Source: Nitrospiria bacterium
GTDB taxonomy: Bacteria > Nitrospirota > UBA9217
Direction: 5' to 3'
Assembly: GCA_919902495.1 (NCBI GenBank)
Contig: CAKKRC010000012.1
Location: 1 to 64,000, forward strand
DNA length: 64,000 nt
Shown: one piece after another, positions 41,367 through 49,981 of the stretch
Layout of the letters: every line of letters begins with the position of its first letter
How positions within the stretch are numbered: position 1 is the stretch's first letter
Program-made: the position numbers and the translations under genes
The notes under the pieces: generated by a model
What the model was told of the DNA's origin: nothing
Seen by the model: only the letters and a program-made list of their open reading frames with translations
Database searches by the model: none

Positions 41367-43445
41367 CTACTTCTTGAAAAGCTTTGAGAACATGCCGCTC
41401 TTCTTCTCTTCGGTGGTTGATCCCGCCACGGTGCCGCCTGCCGCTTTGATGGCGTCCGTTAGTTTCGGCGCATCGGGGAAGCGCATCAGGGCGTTGTTGA
41501 GGATGCCGAGCCCTTTCGTCTTGTGTCCGCTCTTGATATAGAAATTCCCGAGCTCGAGATGATGTTCCAGCTTTGCGGCATCCAACTCGAGGGCCTTCCG
41601 CAGGGGTTCTTCCGCATCATCCCGCCGCCGTGCAATATTGAGCAGACAGATGCCGAGATAGTACTGGTACTGCGCCTTCGTAGGATCCAGCTTGGCGGCA
41701 TCGGCGAGCCCGTTCACCGCCGCGCCGAAATTGTTCGCCCGTAATTCCTTCATGCCGCCGTTGAATTTTTCCAGCGCTTGCGCCGCGTTCCCCTTGGTGA
41801 CCTTTGGACGCGCCCCCGATTGCTGCTTGGTCTCGCCTGCGGCTACAGCGGAGAGCTTGCCTTCACCTGCCGCCGCGATGGCTTCATTGATCCGCGGAGA
41901 ATCAGGATGGTGGTTCAGGGCGTTGTTGAGCACGCCGATCGCCTTGGTCTTGAGCCCGCTCTTGATGTACAGGTTGCTCAGCTCGATGTGGTATTCGATC
42001 TTGGTGGGATCGATCTCAATGGCCTTCTGCAGGTTCTCCTCCGATTCGTGCTTCCGGCGCGGAATGTTCATCAAACAGAGCCCCAGGTAGTAGAAATAGG
42101 GGGCCTTGATGGGGTCCAGCCGGGTGGCCCAGGCGAACTTTTCCTCGGCGCCCCAATAGTTCCCGGTCTTGAACTCCTGCATGCCGCTGTTGAACTGTTC
42201 CGCGGCGCGCACGGTGTTCTCCTTGTAGTGCTCCTGGTAGTCCTCGCCGCGCTGCTCGACGAACTCATCCGACGCCGCTGGACGCTTCTGGGACTGCGCG
42301 GCCCTTTTCAAGACCGCCGCGTCATATTCTGCGCGTCTTGCCTGGTCGCTCAGGATCGTATAGGCCTTGTGGATCCGGTCGAACAGGGCCTCGAGCTTGT
42401 TCTTCATGTCCGCCATGGTAGGGTCGAAGTGCCGGTCGGGATGGTACGACTTGGCAAGTCGGAAGTAGGCGTGTTTGAGCTGCTGGGCGGTCGACGTTAC
42501 CGTGACGCCGAGGACCTGGTAGTGGTCCTGGGCCGCCAGGGCGTCGTATGCCTTCTGGATCGTCTCCCGCGTGGCGATGACCTCCGGTTCCGCGGGTCGT
42601 TCGGGCTTCTTTTCCTCTTTCTTTTCCCGGGCGGGGCGTACGGCCTCGCGTACGGCCTCGCGCGCGAATTCCATTTCTGCGTCGGTCTTGATCTTCCCGA
42701 TCTCCGCCATCCGAAGGGAGAGCAGCAGGAACATGGCCTTCATGGCGTTGAAGTCGCCGACGCCGGACAGGCCGCAGATCTCTTCGATGCTCCGTTTGCC
42801 GTCGATGAAGGAGAAGACCGTTCTCTGTTCGTCGGTCAAGTGGGCATCCTGGAAGAGGCACGACGGGTCGGTGGCTGGACGGACGATGGTCGTGGGGGCG
42901 GGGAGGGACTTCCGGATCGCCTGCCACTCAAGGCTGGTGACACCTTCGAGGATCACGTTTCCCGTGCTCATCTGGAGCGGAATGATGTCCGCCATGGGCA
43001 GCGGGCCCTCGTCGAAGCGGTAGGTCCCCATGCGAACGCGGAAGAGGCTCAGGATGATCTGCATCACCTGGAGCTTCACTCCTTCCACGAGCGCCTGGGG
43101 CGTCATGAACCCGAGCTCCACGAGGATGGCGCCCTGCTTCTTTCTGGTCTTGGAAACAAGCTCTTCCGATGCCGCGCACTGTTGTTCGGTGAGCTTGCCG
43201 GCACGGACCAGGGACCTGCCAAGCCAGTCCTCCTGCAGGCTCGACGCCGCGAAGGTGATGTCGCCGTTCTTGAAGTAGATCTTTTTTGCGACCTTTTCCG
43301 CGGTCTGGTCCTGGATGTAGTCAAAGACCGCCGTGCCTGTCATGGACCGGGCGCGGATGCTCTGGAACAACCAGGGGATGGTCATCTGCTTGATGTCCCC
43401 TGACAGGGGGATCGGCGTCTGGTCAGTGCAGGATTCTTCAGCCAT
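41367..43445 (-). CDS. DUF4388 / DnaJ / TPR multi-domain protein
   Basis: This 692-residue cytoplasmic protein joins three parts. The N-terminus (about 10-120) is DUF4388-like (IPLSGDIKQMTIPWLFQSIRAR, KIYFKNGDITFAASS), a domain found in many multi-domain signalling proteins. About 300-375 is a DnaJ J-domain (HYQVLGVTVTSTAQQLKHAY, with HPD in SYHPDRHFD). From about 400 on are TPR-like repeats occurring as two near copies (AEQFNSGMQEFKTGNYWGAEEKFAWATRLDP and ALEKFNGGMKELRANNFGAAVNGLADAAKLDP). It may recruit Hsp70 to a signalling or assembly complex. The start ATG 43445 is the first Met giving a natural N-terminus; an upstream TTG at 43472 is also possible. Confidence 0.8.
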   Translation of the reverse strand: MAEESCTDQTPIPLSGDIKQMTIPWLFQSIRARSMTGTAVFDYIQDQTAEKVAKKIYFKNGDITFAASSLQEDWLGRSLVRAGKLTEQQCAASEELVSKTRKKQGAILVELGFMTPQALVEGVKLQVMQIILSLFRVRMGTYRFDEGPLPMADIIPLQMSTGNVILEGVTSLEWQAIRKSLPAPTTIVRPATDPSCLFQDAHLTDEQRTVFSFIDGKRSIEEICGLSGVGDFNAMKAMFLLLSLRMAEIGKIKTDAEMEFAREAVREAVRPAREKKEEKKPERPAEPEVIATRETIQKAYDALAAQDHYQVLGVTVTSTAQQLKHAYFRLAKSYHPDRHFDPTMADMKNKLEALFDRIHKAYTILSDQARRAEYDAAVLKRAAQSQKRPAASDEFVEQRGEDYQEHYKENTVRAAEQFNSGMQEFKTGNYWGAEEKFAWATRLDPIKAPYFYYLGLCLMNIPRRKHESEENLQKAIEIDPTKIEYHIELSNLYIKSGLKTKAIGVLNNALNHHPDSPRINEAIAAAGEGKLSAVAAGETKQQSGARPKVTKGNAAQALEKFNGGMKELRANNFGAAVNGLADAAKLDPTKAQYQYYLGICLLNIARRRDDAEEPLRKALELDAAKLEHHLELGNFYIKSGHKTKGLGILNNALMRFPDAPKLTDAIKAAGGTVAGSTTEEKKSGMFSKLFKK

Positions 43446-43560
43446 GGCGGGAATTATATCAGGTTTCTGCAATTTTGTGGAGAGGAATATACACCTTTTT
43501 GTCCGGCCGGCCGCGTTTCCCCCCTTTACCTTCGCATCCGGTCTGTGCTAATATGCCCCT

Positions 43561-45054
43561 GTGAGCGATCAGCCCGTCATCATCCCCCGATCAGACCATC
43601 CTATCTCCCGCAAGTGGATCAGCCAGAACGCAATCCGGGTACTGTACCGCCTCAAGGAGTCGGGCCATCTTGCGTACCTGGTCGGCGGCGGGGTTCGCGA
43701 CCTTCTCCTTGGCCGGGAGCCCAAGGACTTCGACATTGCCACCGACGCCAAGCCGAACGAGATCAAGAAGATCTTCCGGAACTGCCGGCTCATCGGCAGG
43801 AGGTTCCGGCTCGCCCATATCCACTTCCATGACGAGATCATCGAGGTGGCCACCTTCCGTTCGAACATCACCGATGAGGAGTCTGCTGTCGAGACGGCGG
43901 TCAACGTTGACGCGGGAGCATCGGCGTCAATGCAGGCCATCGCTCGAACGGAGACCGCTGTGCCGGATACCGTTCTTCCCGGATCCACGAACTCCGCTGA
44001 GGTCCACGGCCCCGTTCCTTCCGAGCGGCCGCGTCCGCCGCGCATGCTCAAGTCCGGCGACGGCATGATACTCAGGGACAATGTTTTCGGCACCCCCGAG
44101 CAGGACGCGATCCGGCGCGACTTCACGGTGAACGCCCTGTTCTACGGCATCGTCGATTATGCCGTCATCGACTACGTGGGCGGGATGGACGACCTCCAGA
44201 AAGGGCTCATTCGCATCATCGGCGACCCCGTGGTCCGGTTCACCGAGGACCCGGTGCGCATGGTCCGCGCCGTGCGGTTCGCCGCGGTGCTGGGTTTTGA
44301 GATCGAGGCAAGGACGTACGAGGCCCTGCTCGATCACAAGGACAAGATCGCCCTGGCCTCGCCCGCCCGCATGTACGAAGAAGTGCAGAAGCTCTTCCTC
44401 CTGGGTGAGGGCGAAAAAACGTTCCAGATGCTCCGTCACACCGGCATGTTCGGCGTCCTGTTCCCGCACATCAACGCGTGGATCGACACGGAGGAGGAAG
44501 GGTTCCCCCATACCTGGGTGGGCAAGGCCCTGGAGTGGGTGGACACCTGTGTACAGGCTGGACGGAAGGTCCAACCCCATATCCTCTTCTGCCTCATGTT
44601 CGGCCCGTATGTCGAAATGAAGGCGGCGGGTCTGCGGTCGGGAGGCATGGCGCCGCTCGATGCGCTGGATGCGGCCGTGGTGGAGTTCCTCGCCGAGATC
44701 GTTCCCCGCGTGCAGGTGCCGCGCAAGGTAGCCCTTGCCATCAGGGAGATCCTCTGGAACCAGGGGCGGTTCGAGAAGACGCAGGGGAAGGCCCCCCTGT
44801 ATTTCCTGCGGCGGCCGGGTTTTGCGGACGCCTTCGAGTACCTGCGGTTCACGAGCGAGCTCACCGGCGAACGGCTTGAGCTTCGCGCATGGTGGAAGGA
44901 ATTCTTCAAGGCCCATCCGCTGCAGCCCGGCGAGGCGGTTCCGGCGCAGGAGCGCAAGGCTGCCCCGTTGCAGGCCAAAGGGCCGGAGGGCCGGAAGCGG
45001 CGGAGGAGAAGGCCGGGCCGAAGCAGGCCGAAGCCGGGAGCGCCGAAAACGTAA
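43561..45054 (+). CDS. pcnB: Poly(A) polymerase / CCA-adding-like nucleotidyltransferase (PcnB)
   Basis: This 497-residue class II nucleotidyltransferase matches bacterial poly(A) polymerase I, which adds A tails to RNA 3' ends and so promotes decay. The catalytic head GGGVRDLLLGREPKDFDIAT carries the two metal-binding Asp residues, and RRFRLAHIHF is typical of PcnB. The NGEDRxxR-like region appears as GTPEQDAIRRDFTVNAL. About 60 residues (Ala/Pro/Ser-rich) are inserted between the catalytic strands, and the C-terminal tail is very Arg-rich (RKRRRRRPGRSRPKPG), likely RNA-binding. The GTG start at 43561 gives the usual length. The rsmE gene follows closely. Confidence 0.87.
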   Translation: MSDQPVIIPRSDHPISRKWISQNAIRVLYRLKESGHLAYLVGGGVRDLLLGREPKDFDIATDAKPNEIKKIFRNCRLIGRRFRLAHIHFHDEIIEVATFRSNITDEESAVETAVNVDAGASASMQAIARTETAVPDTVLPGSTNSAEVHGPVPSERPRPPRMLKSGDGMILRDNVFGTPEQDAIRRDFTVNALFYGIVDYAVIDYVGGMDDLQKGLIRIIGDPVVRFTEDPVRMVRAVRFAAVLGFEIEARTYEALLDHKDKIALASPARMYEEVQKLFLLGEGEKTFQMLRHTGMFGVLFPHINAWIDTEEEGFPHTWVGKALEWVDTCVQAGRKVQPHILFCLMFGPYVEMKAAGLRSGGMAPLDALDAAVVEFLAEIVPRVQVPRKVALAIREILWNQGRFEKTQGKAPLYFLRRPGFADAFEYLRFTSELTGERLELRAWWKEFFKAHPLQPGEAVPAQERKAAPLQAKGPEGRKRRRRRPGRSRPKPGAPKT

Positions 45055-45072
45055 ACTCTGAATGTGACCCTC

Positions 45073-45807
45073 ATGTCCAAACCCCCTCGTTTCTTCATAA
45101 CACCCGACCAGGTCCGCGACCCCTATATTACCGTTGTCGATGATGATGTACGGCACATCGGCGCGGTCCTGCGGAAGCAGCCCGGCGACCTGCTGACGCT
45201 CCTCGACGGGCAGGGGAAGGAGTACACGGTCAGGATAACGGCGATCGAGAAGACCGAGATCGACACCGAGATCGTGGACCGGAGAGAACGCAAGCCGCTC
45301 TCTCCCATGATCATCCTGGGCCAGGGCCTGCCCAAGTCAGACAAGATGGACTGGATCGTGCAGAAGGCCACGGAGCTGGGCGTCTCGTCCCTCGCGCCCA
45401 TTGTCACCGAGCGGACCATCCTGAAGGTCAAGGACGAGGAGAAACGCGTTGCCCGGTGGCAGAAGATCGCCCGGGAGGCGGCCATGCAGTGCGACCGGCC
45501 GGACATCCCGCAGGTAAAAACCATCCGTTCGTTCAGCACATTCATCCGTACCCTTGCCCCCGGCCCCCAGACATTGCTTCTTCTTCCCTGGGAGGAGGGG
45601 ACCGAGCCGGTCAAGAACGTCCTCCGGGGGCAGAAAGATCTGAAGCACGTCGTTGTCCTTATCGGACCCGAAGGCGGGTTCTCGCAGGCCGAAGCCGACG
45701 CTGCCAAAGAGAAGGGCTTCCATCTCGTGAGCCTCGGTCCGAACATCCTGCGCACCGAGACCGCTGCCATCGCGGTACTTTCCATTATCGGGTATGAGTT
45801 GCATTGA
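45073..45807 (+). CDS. rsmE: 16S rRNA m3U1498 methyltransferase (RsmE)
   Basis: This 244-residue SPOUT-fold enzyme methylates N3 of U1498 in 16S rRNA. The N-terminal PUA-like domain (RFFITPDQVRDPYITVVDDDVRHI) and the C-terminal knot (LIGPEGGFSQAEADAAKEKG, then SLGPNILRTETAAIAVLSII) are diagnostic. ATG 45073 is preferred over the in-frame GTG at 45064. It follows pcnB by about 18 bases and could be cotranscribed. Confidence 0.9.
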   Translation: MSKPPRFFITPDQVRDPYITVVDDDVRHIGAVLRKQPGDLLTLLDGQGKEYTVRITAIEKTEIDTEIVDRRERKPLSPMIILGQGLPKSDKMDWIVQKATELGVSSLAPIVTERTILKVKDEEKRVARWQKIAREAAMQCDRPDIPQVKTIRSFSTFIRTLAPGPQTLLLLPWEEGTEPVKNVLRGQKDLKHVVVLIGPEGGFSQAEADAAKEKGFHLVSLGPNILRTETAAIAVLSIIGYELH

Positions 45808-45902
45808 GCCGACATCCGTCCTGTATTTACCAAAACGTGGATGATGTTGACAAATAAATATTTCGCCATTATAGTACTTCCAGCATACGGTAAGGAGTTG
45901 CC

Positions 45903-46172
45903 ATGCCTACCATTTCGATGTTTTATGGCATTATCATTTTCATGTACTTCTATGACAACAAGAAGCACAGGCTTCCTCATATACATGCAGCATATGGTGA
46001 CGAAGAGGCGGTCCTGTCTATAGAAGATGGAGAAGTTCTGGAGGGCAGTATTCCGCGGAATAAGCTGCGTCTGGTTCAGGCCTGGATCGAGATCCATCGC
46101 GACGACCTTATGACTGATTGGAAACTGGCGGTCAATGGGCAAAATCCGATGCCGATCAAACCATTGGAGTAA
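45903..46172 (+). CDS. DUF4160 protein (toxin-antitoxin-like triad)
   Basis: This 89-residue protein matches DUF4160: a short lead PTISMFYGIIIFMYFYDNKKHRLPHIHAAYG, with HRLPHIH the family signature, and a C-terminal helix REDLMTDW-type (IEIHRDDLMTDWKLAVNG). Together with DUF2442 next to it, DUF4160 proteins often occur as pairs suspected to be toxin-antitoxin modules. It is followed four bases later by DUF2442 and then by an XRE-type DNA-binding protein, all on one strand. GGAG precedes the ATG. The biological role is unproven. Confidence 0.82.
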   Translation: MPTISMFYGIIIFMYFYDNKKHRLPHIHAAYGDEEAVLSIEDGEVLEGSIPRNKLRLVQAWIEIHRDDLMTDWKLAVNGQNPMPIKPLE

Positions 46173-46176
46173 GACC

Positions 46177-46422
46177 ATGAAAAAAGTGATAGGCGTTAAG
46201 CCGCTCGAAGAGAAGATGCTGTCAGTGACCTTCTCCGACGGGGCAACCGGCGTATTTGATGTTTCACCGTATATTCGAAGTGACTTCTTTAAACGGCTGG
46301 AAGACGAGGCATACTTCAAGCAAGTGCGTTTGTTTTTCAGCGGGGTAGGATGGCCCGATGGCCAGGACCTGGGACCGGATACGATCGCTGCGGAATTGCG
46401 AACGCCGGTAGAGAGTCGATGA
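46177..46422 (+). CDS. DUF2442 protein
   Basis: This 81-residue protein has the DUF2442 pattern: GVKPLEEKMLSVTFSDGATGVFDVSPYI near the start, and the ending FFSGVGWPDGQDLGPDTIAAEL. It is a small all-beta-plus-helix protein commonly encoded beside DUF4160. ATG 46177 comes 4 bases after the DUF4160 stop, so the two are translated together. The XRE-type gene starts 1 base after its stop. Confidence 0.85.
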   Translation: MKKVIGVKPLEEKMLSVTFSDGATGVFDVSPYIRSDFFKRLEDEAYFKQVRLFFSGVGWPDGQDLGPDTIAAELRTPVESR

Positions 46423-46423
46423 G

Positions 46424-46702
46424 ATGATGAGCGACCTTAAGAAATACATTGCTGCGCGGAAAAAGAACGATAAGAACTTTGCCAAAGGTTACGATGATAG
46501 ATACGAACAGTTCAAGGTCGGTGTTCTCCTCCGGGAGGCGCGCCAAGCCGCGGGCCTGACCCAGGAAGAACTGGCGCGGCGGCTGAAGACGAAAAAGACC
46601 GCAATATCACGGATTGAGAACCATGCCGAAGACATAAAACTGTCAACACTGGAGCGCGTTGCCGGAGCACTTGGCAAACGGCTGCATGTGAGCATTGCAT
46701 AA
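46424..46702 (+). CDS. XRE-family DNA-binding protein (antitoxin-like)
   Basis: This 92-residue protein has a helix-turn-helix of the XRE/HigA type in its second half: GVLLREARQAAGLTQEELARRLKTKKTAISRIE, followed by SERVAGALGKRLHVSIA-like ending (LSTLERVAGALG). The first 30 residues are basic (KKYIAARKKNDKNFAKGYDDRYEQFKVG), as in antitoxins of the RelB/HigA-type partner of RelE toxins. It would repress its own operon. Two start codons, ATG 46424 and 46427, are equivalent. No RelE toxin is adjacent; its partners here are DUF4160 and DUF2442. Confidence 0.83.
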   Translation: MMSDLKKYIAARKKNDKNFAKGYDDRYEQFKVGVLLREARQAAGLTQEELARRLKTKKTAISRIENHAEDIKLSTLERVAGALGKRLHVSIA

Positions 46703-46851
46703 TTATGGACCTGTCTTATCGGTCCAATCGATGCTATCCGCTTAAACGTGCGATAGTCGCTGATCACAATTATACAAGCTGTTTCAGGAGCTCCCAAGTA
46801 TTGTTCGTTAGGCCGTTTGTCCGTAATTCTCGTTACTTTGAGGAGGAGAAC

Positions 46852-47293
46852 ATGAGAAATATTGATAAAGGAATGTCTTTGATCGGCCTGATGGTTTGCG
46901 CAGCTTTCATTGCTGCCTGCGGCGGTGGGGGTGGCAGTACGCCTCCTGCCACGAACACCGGATCGGGTTCAGTTGCTGTTACGATAAATAACAGCGGCGA
47001 TGGAACAGGAAAGTCGGGCGATCTCCGAGTCACGGTAAAGACCTGCGGTGGCGGGGGAGCGACCCTTGGCAGCGCTCCCCGCACAGACGCTGAGCGCGGG
47101 GGTGCCGATATCTATTACGACGATCACGAGCATACCAGCAGGGACAGCGTGCGTTACTGCATATCTTGATGTCAATACGAATACAAAACTCGATACCGGC
47201 GATATCAGCCCTTTGAGCGGCGAGACCTCTGTGGTAATCAGTTCTGGGGGAACAACATCAACTTCGATTGACCTGAATCAGATACAACCGTGA
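46852..47293 (+). pseudogene. Lipoprotein gene with a one-base frameshift
   Basis: A lipoprotein reading frame starts at ATG 46852 (AGGAGG upstream) with lipobox FIAAC and a Gly/Thr-rich stretch, ending at the segment LRVTVKTCGGGG. The natural continuation (PAQTLSAGVPISITTITSIP, AYLDVNTNTKLDTGD, ending TSIDLNQIQP at 47293) lies in the next frame. The switch falls at the G-run around 47047-47056, needing one base removed to rejoin. The second half looks like a calcium-loop or carbohydrate-binding-like beta module (DVNTNTKLDTGD). Either the gene is broken or the G-run is miscounted. Confidence 0.65.
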
Positions 47294-47302
47294 GGTTCAT
47301 AG

Positions 47303-47330
47303 CCCTGCACTCGCTTACAGGAGTGCAGGG
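47303..47330 (+). terminator. Hairpin after the frameshifted lipoprotein gene
   Basis: CCCTGCACTC (47303-47312) and GAGTGCAGGG (47321-47330) form a perfect 10-base stem. No T-run follows, so it is a weak or factor-aided terminator candidate. Confidence 0.5.
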
Positions 47331-47354
47331 ATCCGCTTCCTTCCGGTATTTCCC

Positions 47355-47384
47355 TTGACACCCCAACATCTTGAATGTTAATAT
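47355..47384 (+). promoter_or_regulatory. Sigma-70 type promoter of rpiB
   Basis: TTGACA at 47355-47360 with TTAATA at 47378-47383 after 17 bases (or TAATAT after 18). Transcription would start near 47391, about 33 bases before ATG 47424. Confidence 0.65.
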
Positions 47385-47423
47385 CATCTCCTTCTACATG
47401 CAGGGGAAAGGACGTTTGGCGAC

Positions 47424-47870
47424 ATGAAACTGGCCATTGGCGCGGACCACGGCGGCTATATATTGAAGAAAGAGATCGTTGATTTCCTCAGCAAGATCGG
47501 GAACATCGAGGTCGCTGACTACGGCACGTCCGGTCCCGAATCCGTGGACTACCCGGACTACGGCAGGAAGGTGTCCGAAGCCGTATCGAACGGCACGGTG
47601 GACCGGGGAATCCTCATCTGCGGGACGGGGATCGGCATGTCCATTGTGGCCAACCGGTACCCAAAAGTACGCGCCGCGCTCTGCCATGACAACTTTACGG
47701 CGCGGATGAGCCGCCTGCACAATGACGCCAATGTCCTGGTGATGGGCGAGCGGGTCATCGGCAGGGGTGTTGCCCTGGACATCGTCAAGGTCTGGCTCGA
47801 GACCGAGTTCGAAGGAAGCCGGCACGCGCGTAGGTTGCAGAAGATCGAAGAACTCCGGCCAGGGAAATAG
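47424..47870 (+). CDS. rpiB: Ribose-5-phosphate isomerase B
   Basis: This 148-residue enzyme interconverts ribulose 5-phosphate and ribose 5-phosphate in the pentose phosphate pathway. The RpiB opening MKLAIGADHGGYILKKEIVDFL, the active-site Cys strand LICGTGIGMSIVANR, and HNDANVLVMGERVIG are diagnostic, and length matches. It has its own consensus promoter. glyA follows after a repeat-containing gap; the rpiB-glyA-dCMP deaminase-nrdR order is common in related genomes and links one-carbon and nucleotide supply. Confidence 0.92.
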   Translation: MKLAIGADHGGYILKKEIVDFLSKIGNIEVADYGTSGPESVDYPDYGRKVSEAVSNGTVDRGILICGTGIGMSIVANRYPKVRAALCHDNFTARMSRLHNDANVLVMGERVIGRGVALDIVKVWLETEFEGSRHARRLQKIEELRPGK

Positions 47871-47899
47871 AATATCATAAACCGAAAAAGAGCTGTTGA

Positions 47900-48006
47900 A
47901 ACCACGGGAGCTTCGCTCACACGGGGCTTCGCCACACGGCGAAAATCATTGACGAGAGGTTCTCTCAGTGTGTGCGGCGGCGCCGCACCCGTGTTCATCT
48001 GTGGTT
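47900..48006. repeat. AACCAC...GTGGTT element, copy before glyA
   Basis: A 107-base segment starts AACCACGGG and ends with GTGGTT, mirror images of one another, with GTGTGCGGCGGCGCC and CGCCACACGGCG inside. A similar element of 104 bases occurs at 57316-57419 before the TrpB2 gene. Confidence 0.6.
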
Positions 48007-48037
48007 GCAGGTTTCTTCGGGTGCAAAGGAACAGATC

Positions 48038-49291
48038 ATGTCGGAACTGAGAGATACGGACATCGAAGTTTACAACGCCATCCAGAACGAGGAAAAGCGC
48101 GAGCTTGAGAAGATCCTGCTGATCGCTTCGGAGAACTGCGTGAGCAAGGCGGTCCTGGAGGCGCAGGGTTCGGTGTTCACAAACAAATACGCCGAAGGCT
48201 ACCCCAACCGTCGCTACTACGGCGGCTGCGAGTACGCCGATATCGTGGAGTCGCTGGCCATCGAACGGGCGAAGCAGCTCTTCGGCTGCGAGCATGTGAA
48301 CGTGCAGCCCCACTCCGGCTCCTCGGCGAACATGGCGGTCTATTTCAGCGTGCTCCAGCCAGGGGACACCATCCTCGGCATGGCGCTGCCCCATGGCGGC
48401 CACCTGACGCACGGCGCGTCGGTGAGCTTCTCGGGCCAGCTCTACAAATCCTTCTCCTATCATGTGGACAAGAAGACCGAGCTGCTCGACTACGACGAGC
48501 TGGAACGGCTCGCGGTGGAGCATAAGCCCAAGATGATCGTGGCCGGCTACAGCGCCTATTCGCGGATCCTCGACTTCGCCCGGTTCCGCAAGATCGCCGA
48601 CAAGGTCGGCGCGTATCTCATGGCCGACATCGCCCACATCTCCGGCCTCGTGGCCGCGGGCGAACATCCCAGCCCGGTGCCCTATGCCGACTTCGTCACC
48701 ACGACGACCCATAAGACGCTGCGGGGACCGCGCGGCGGCATGATCATGTGCCGCGAGAAGTTCGCCAAGGCTGTGGACAAGGTCATCTTCCCGGGCATCC
48801 AGGGCGGCCCGCTCGTGCACGTTATCGCCGCAAAGGCGGTCTCCTTCAAGGAAGCGCTCATGCCGGAGTTCAAGGAGTACCAGCGCCAGGTCATCAAGAA
48901 CGCGAAGGCGCTTGCGAAGCGGCTTACCGAGGACGGCTTCCGCATCGTCTCCGGCGGCACGGACAACCACCTGATGCTCGTGGACCTGACGTCCAAGAAC
49001 ATCACGGGGCGTGACGCCGAGACAGCCCTCGACGCAGCCGGCATCACGGTGAACAAGAACAGCATTCCCTGGGACCAGAAGCCGCCGGTGACCACGAGCG
49101 GCATCCGGCTCGGTACGCCGCTGGTAACGACGCGCGGCATGCGTGAGCCCGAAATGAAGGTCATCGGCGACCTGGTCTGCGAGACGCTTGCGAACATCAG
49201 CGATGCCGGGAAGCTCGCGGCCCTCAAGGAGCGCACGAAGCAGTTCTGCGCCAAGTATCCCATGTTCGCCATGGACAAGGCGGCGGTGTAG
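48038..49291 (+). CDS. glyA: Serine hydroxymethyltransferase
   Basis: This 417-residue PLP enzyme converts serine plus tetrahydrofolate to glycine and methylene-tetrahydrofolate, the main source of one-carbon units. The start [35 protein letters not shown], and the Schiff-base lysine block [13 protein letters not shown] are all present, as is the C-terminal [17 protein letters not shown] 48038 is preceded by AAAGGAACAG; an earlier reading frame from 47972 runs into the repeat and is not used. No riboswitch-like structure was seen upstream. Confidence 0.95.
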   Translation: MSELRDTDIEVYNAIQNEEKRELEKILLIASENCVSKAVLEAQGSVFTNKYAEGYPNRRYYGGCEYADIVESLAIERAKQLFGCEHVNVQPHSGSSANMAVYFSVLQPGDTILGMALPHGGHLTHGASVSFSGQLYKSFSYHVDKKTELLDYDELERLAVEHKPKMIVAGYSAYSRILDFARFRKIADKVGAYLMADIAHISGLVAAGEHPSPVPYADFVTTTTHKTLRGPRGGMIMCREKFAKAVDKVIFPGIQGGPLVHVIAAKAVSFKEALMPEFKEYQRQVIKNAKALAKRLTEDGFRIVSGGTDNHLMLVDLTSKNITGRDAETALDAAGITVNKNSIPWDQKPPVTTSGIRLGTPLVTTRGMREPEMKVIGDLVCETLANISDAGKLAALKERTKQFCAKYPMFAMDKAAV

Positions 49292-49302
49292 TATCTGAAT
49301 TC

Positions 49303-49405
49303 ATTGTAAAGTGCAAATTGTAAACAGTAAATTGTAAAGGTGTGGAGTTTTACAGGTTATTTAAAATTTACATTTTCCAATCTGCAATTTGATATTTCCA
49401 ATTCT
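49303..49405. repeat. AAATTGCAAATT-type palindromic element, copy 1
   Basis: The gap between glyA and the deaminase gene holds ATTGTAAAGTGCAAATTG and, later, AATTTACATTTTCCAATC and CAATTTGATATTTCCAATT. The two halves are loosely mirrored. A second copy in the same orientation is at 49867-49967. Confidence 0.65.
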
Positions 49406-49411
49406 ATGGTT

Positions 49412-49861
49412 ATGACAAGACCGGCCTGGGACGAGTACTTCATGGAGATCGCGCACCTGGTGAAGAAGCGCGCGACCTGCCTGCGCCGGCAGGTGGGCGC
49501 GGTGCTCGTTAAGGACAAGAACATCCTGGCGACCGGATACAACGGCTCGCCGTCGGGCATCGAGCACTGCCTCACGCGCGGGTGCCTTCGTGAACAAATG
49601 GGCATCCCCTCGGGCGAACGCCACGAGATCTGCCGGGGCCTCCACGCCGAGCAGAACGCCATCATTCAGGCGGCGAAGCACGGCACGAACATCGACGGCG
49701 CGACCCTCTACTGTACGAACCAGCCCTGCGGCATCTGCGCCAAGATGATCATCAACGCGGGCATCAAAAAACTTATCTTCGATGACGGGTATCCCGACCA
49801 GCTGGCGGCGGAGATGATCAAGGAATCGGGACTCGAGGTCGTGCAGTACAAGAAAAGCTGA
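49412..49861 (+). CDS. Deoxycytidylate deaminase
   Basis: This 149-residue zinc enzyme deaminates dCMP to dUMP for thymidylate synthesis. The zinc site is visible in GLHAEQNAI (HAE) and [10 protein letters not shown] (PCxxC). The opening [36 protein letters not shown] and GSPSGIEHC are characteristic of the dCMP deaminase group. The start is likely ATG 49412; an in-frame ATG two codons earlier exists, while the longer frame would read through the repeat. nrdR follows, linking it to nucleotide metabolism. It is flanked on both sides by copies of the same repeat. Confidence 0.92.
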   Translation: MTRPAWDEYFMEIAHLVKKRATCLRRQVGAVLVKDKNILATGYNGSPSGIEHCLTRGCLREQMGIPSGERHEICRGLHAEQNAIIQAAKHGTNIDGATLYCTNQPCGICAKMIINAGIKKLIFDDGYPDQLAAEMIKESGLEVVQYKKS

Positions 49862-49866
49862 AAGAG

Positions 49867-49967
49867 ATTGTAAAATGCAAATTGTAAATTGGAAATTGCA
49901 AAATGGTAAGGACGGAATGTAGCCTTGCTGTTTTGCGATTTACAATTTGATATTTGCAATTTGCAAA
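49867..49967. repeat. AAATTGCAAATT-type palindromic element, copy 2
   Basis: ATTGTAAAATGCAAATTG ... CAATTTGATATTTGCAATTT repeats the pattern of 49303-49405 in the same orientation, with mirrored halves around GGACGGAATG. The two copies bracket the dCMP deaminase gene. Confidence 0.65.
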
Positions 49968-49981
49968 GAGGTCAAGTTCTC

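Noticed and set aside
41778-43403. Long + strand open frame of 541 codons
   Set aside because: It mirrors the DUF4388-DnaJ-TPR gene on the minus strand, and its protein shows no domain, only low-complexity Arg/Leu/Gly composition.
47871-48037. Riboswitch upstream of glyA
   Set aside because: The leader is occupied by an interspersed element found elsewhere, and no glycine or folate riboswitch core was recognised.
47558-48970. Minus-strand open frame of 470 codons
   Set aside because: It runs antisense over rpiB and glyA, both of which are certain genes.
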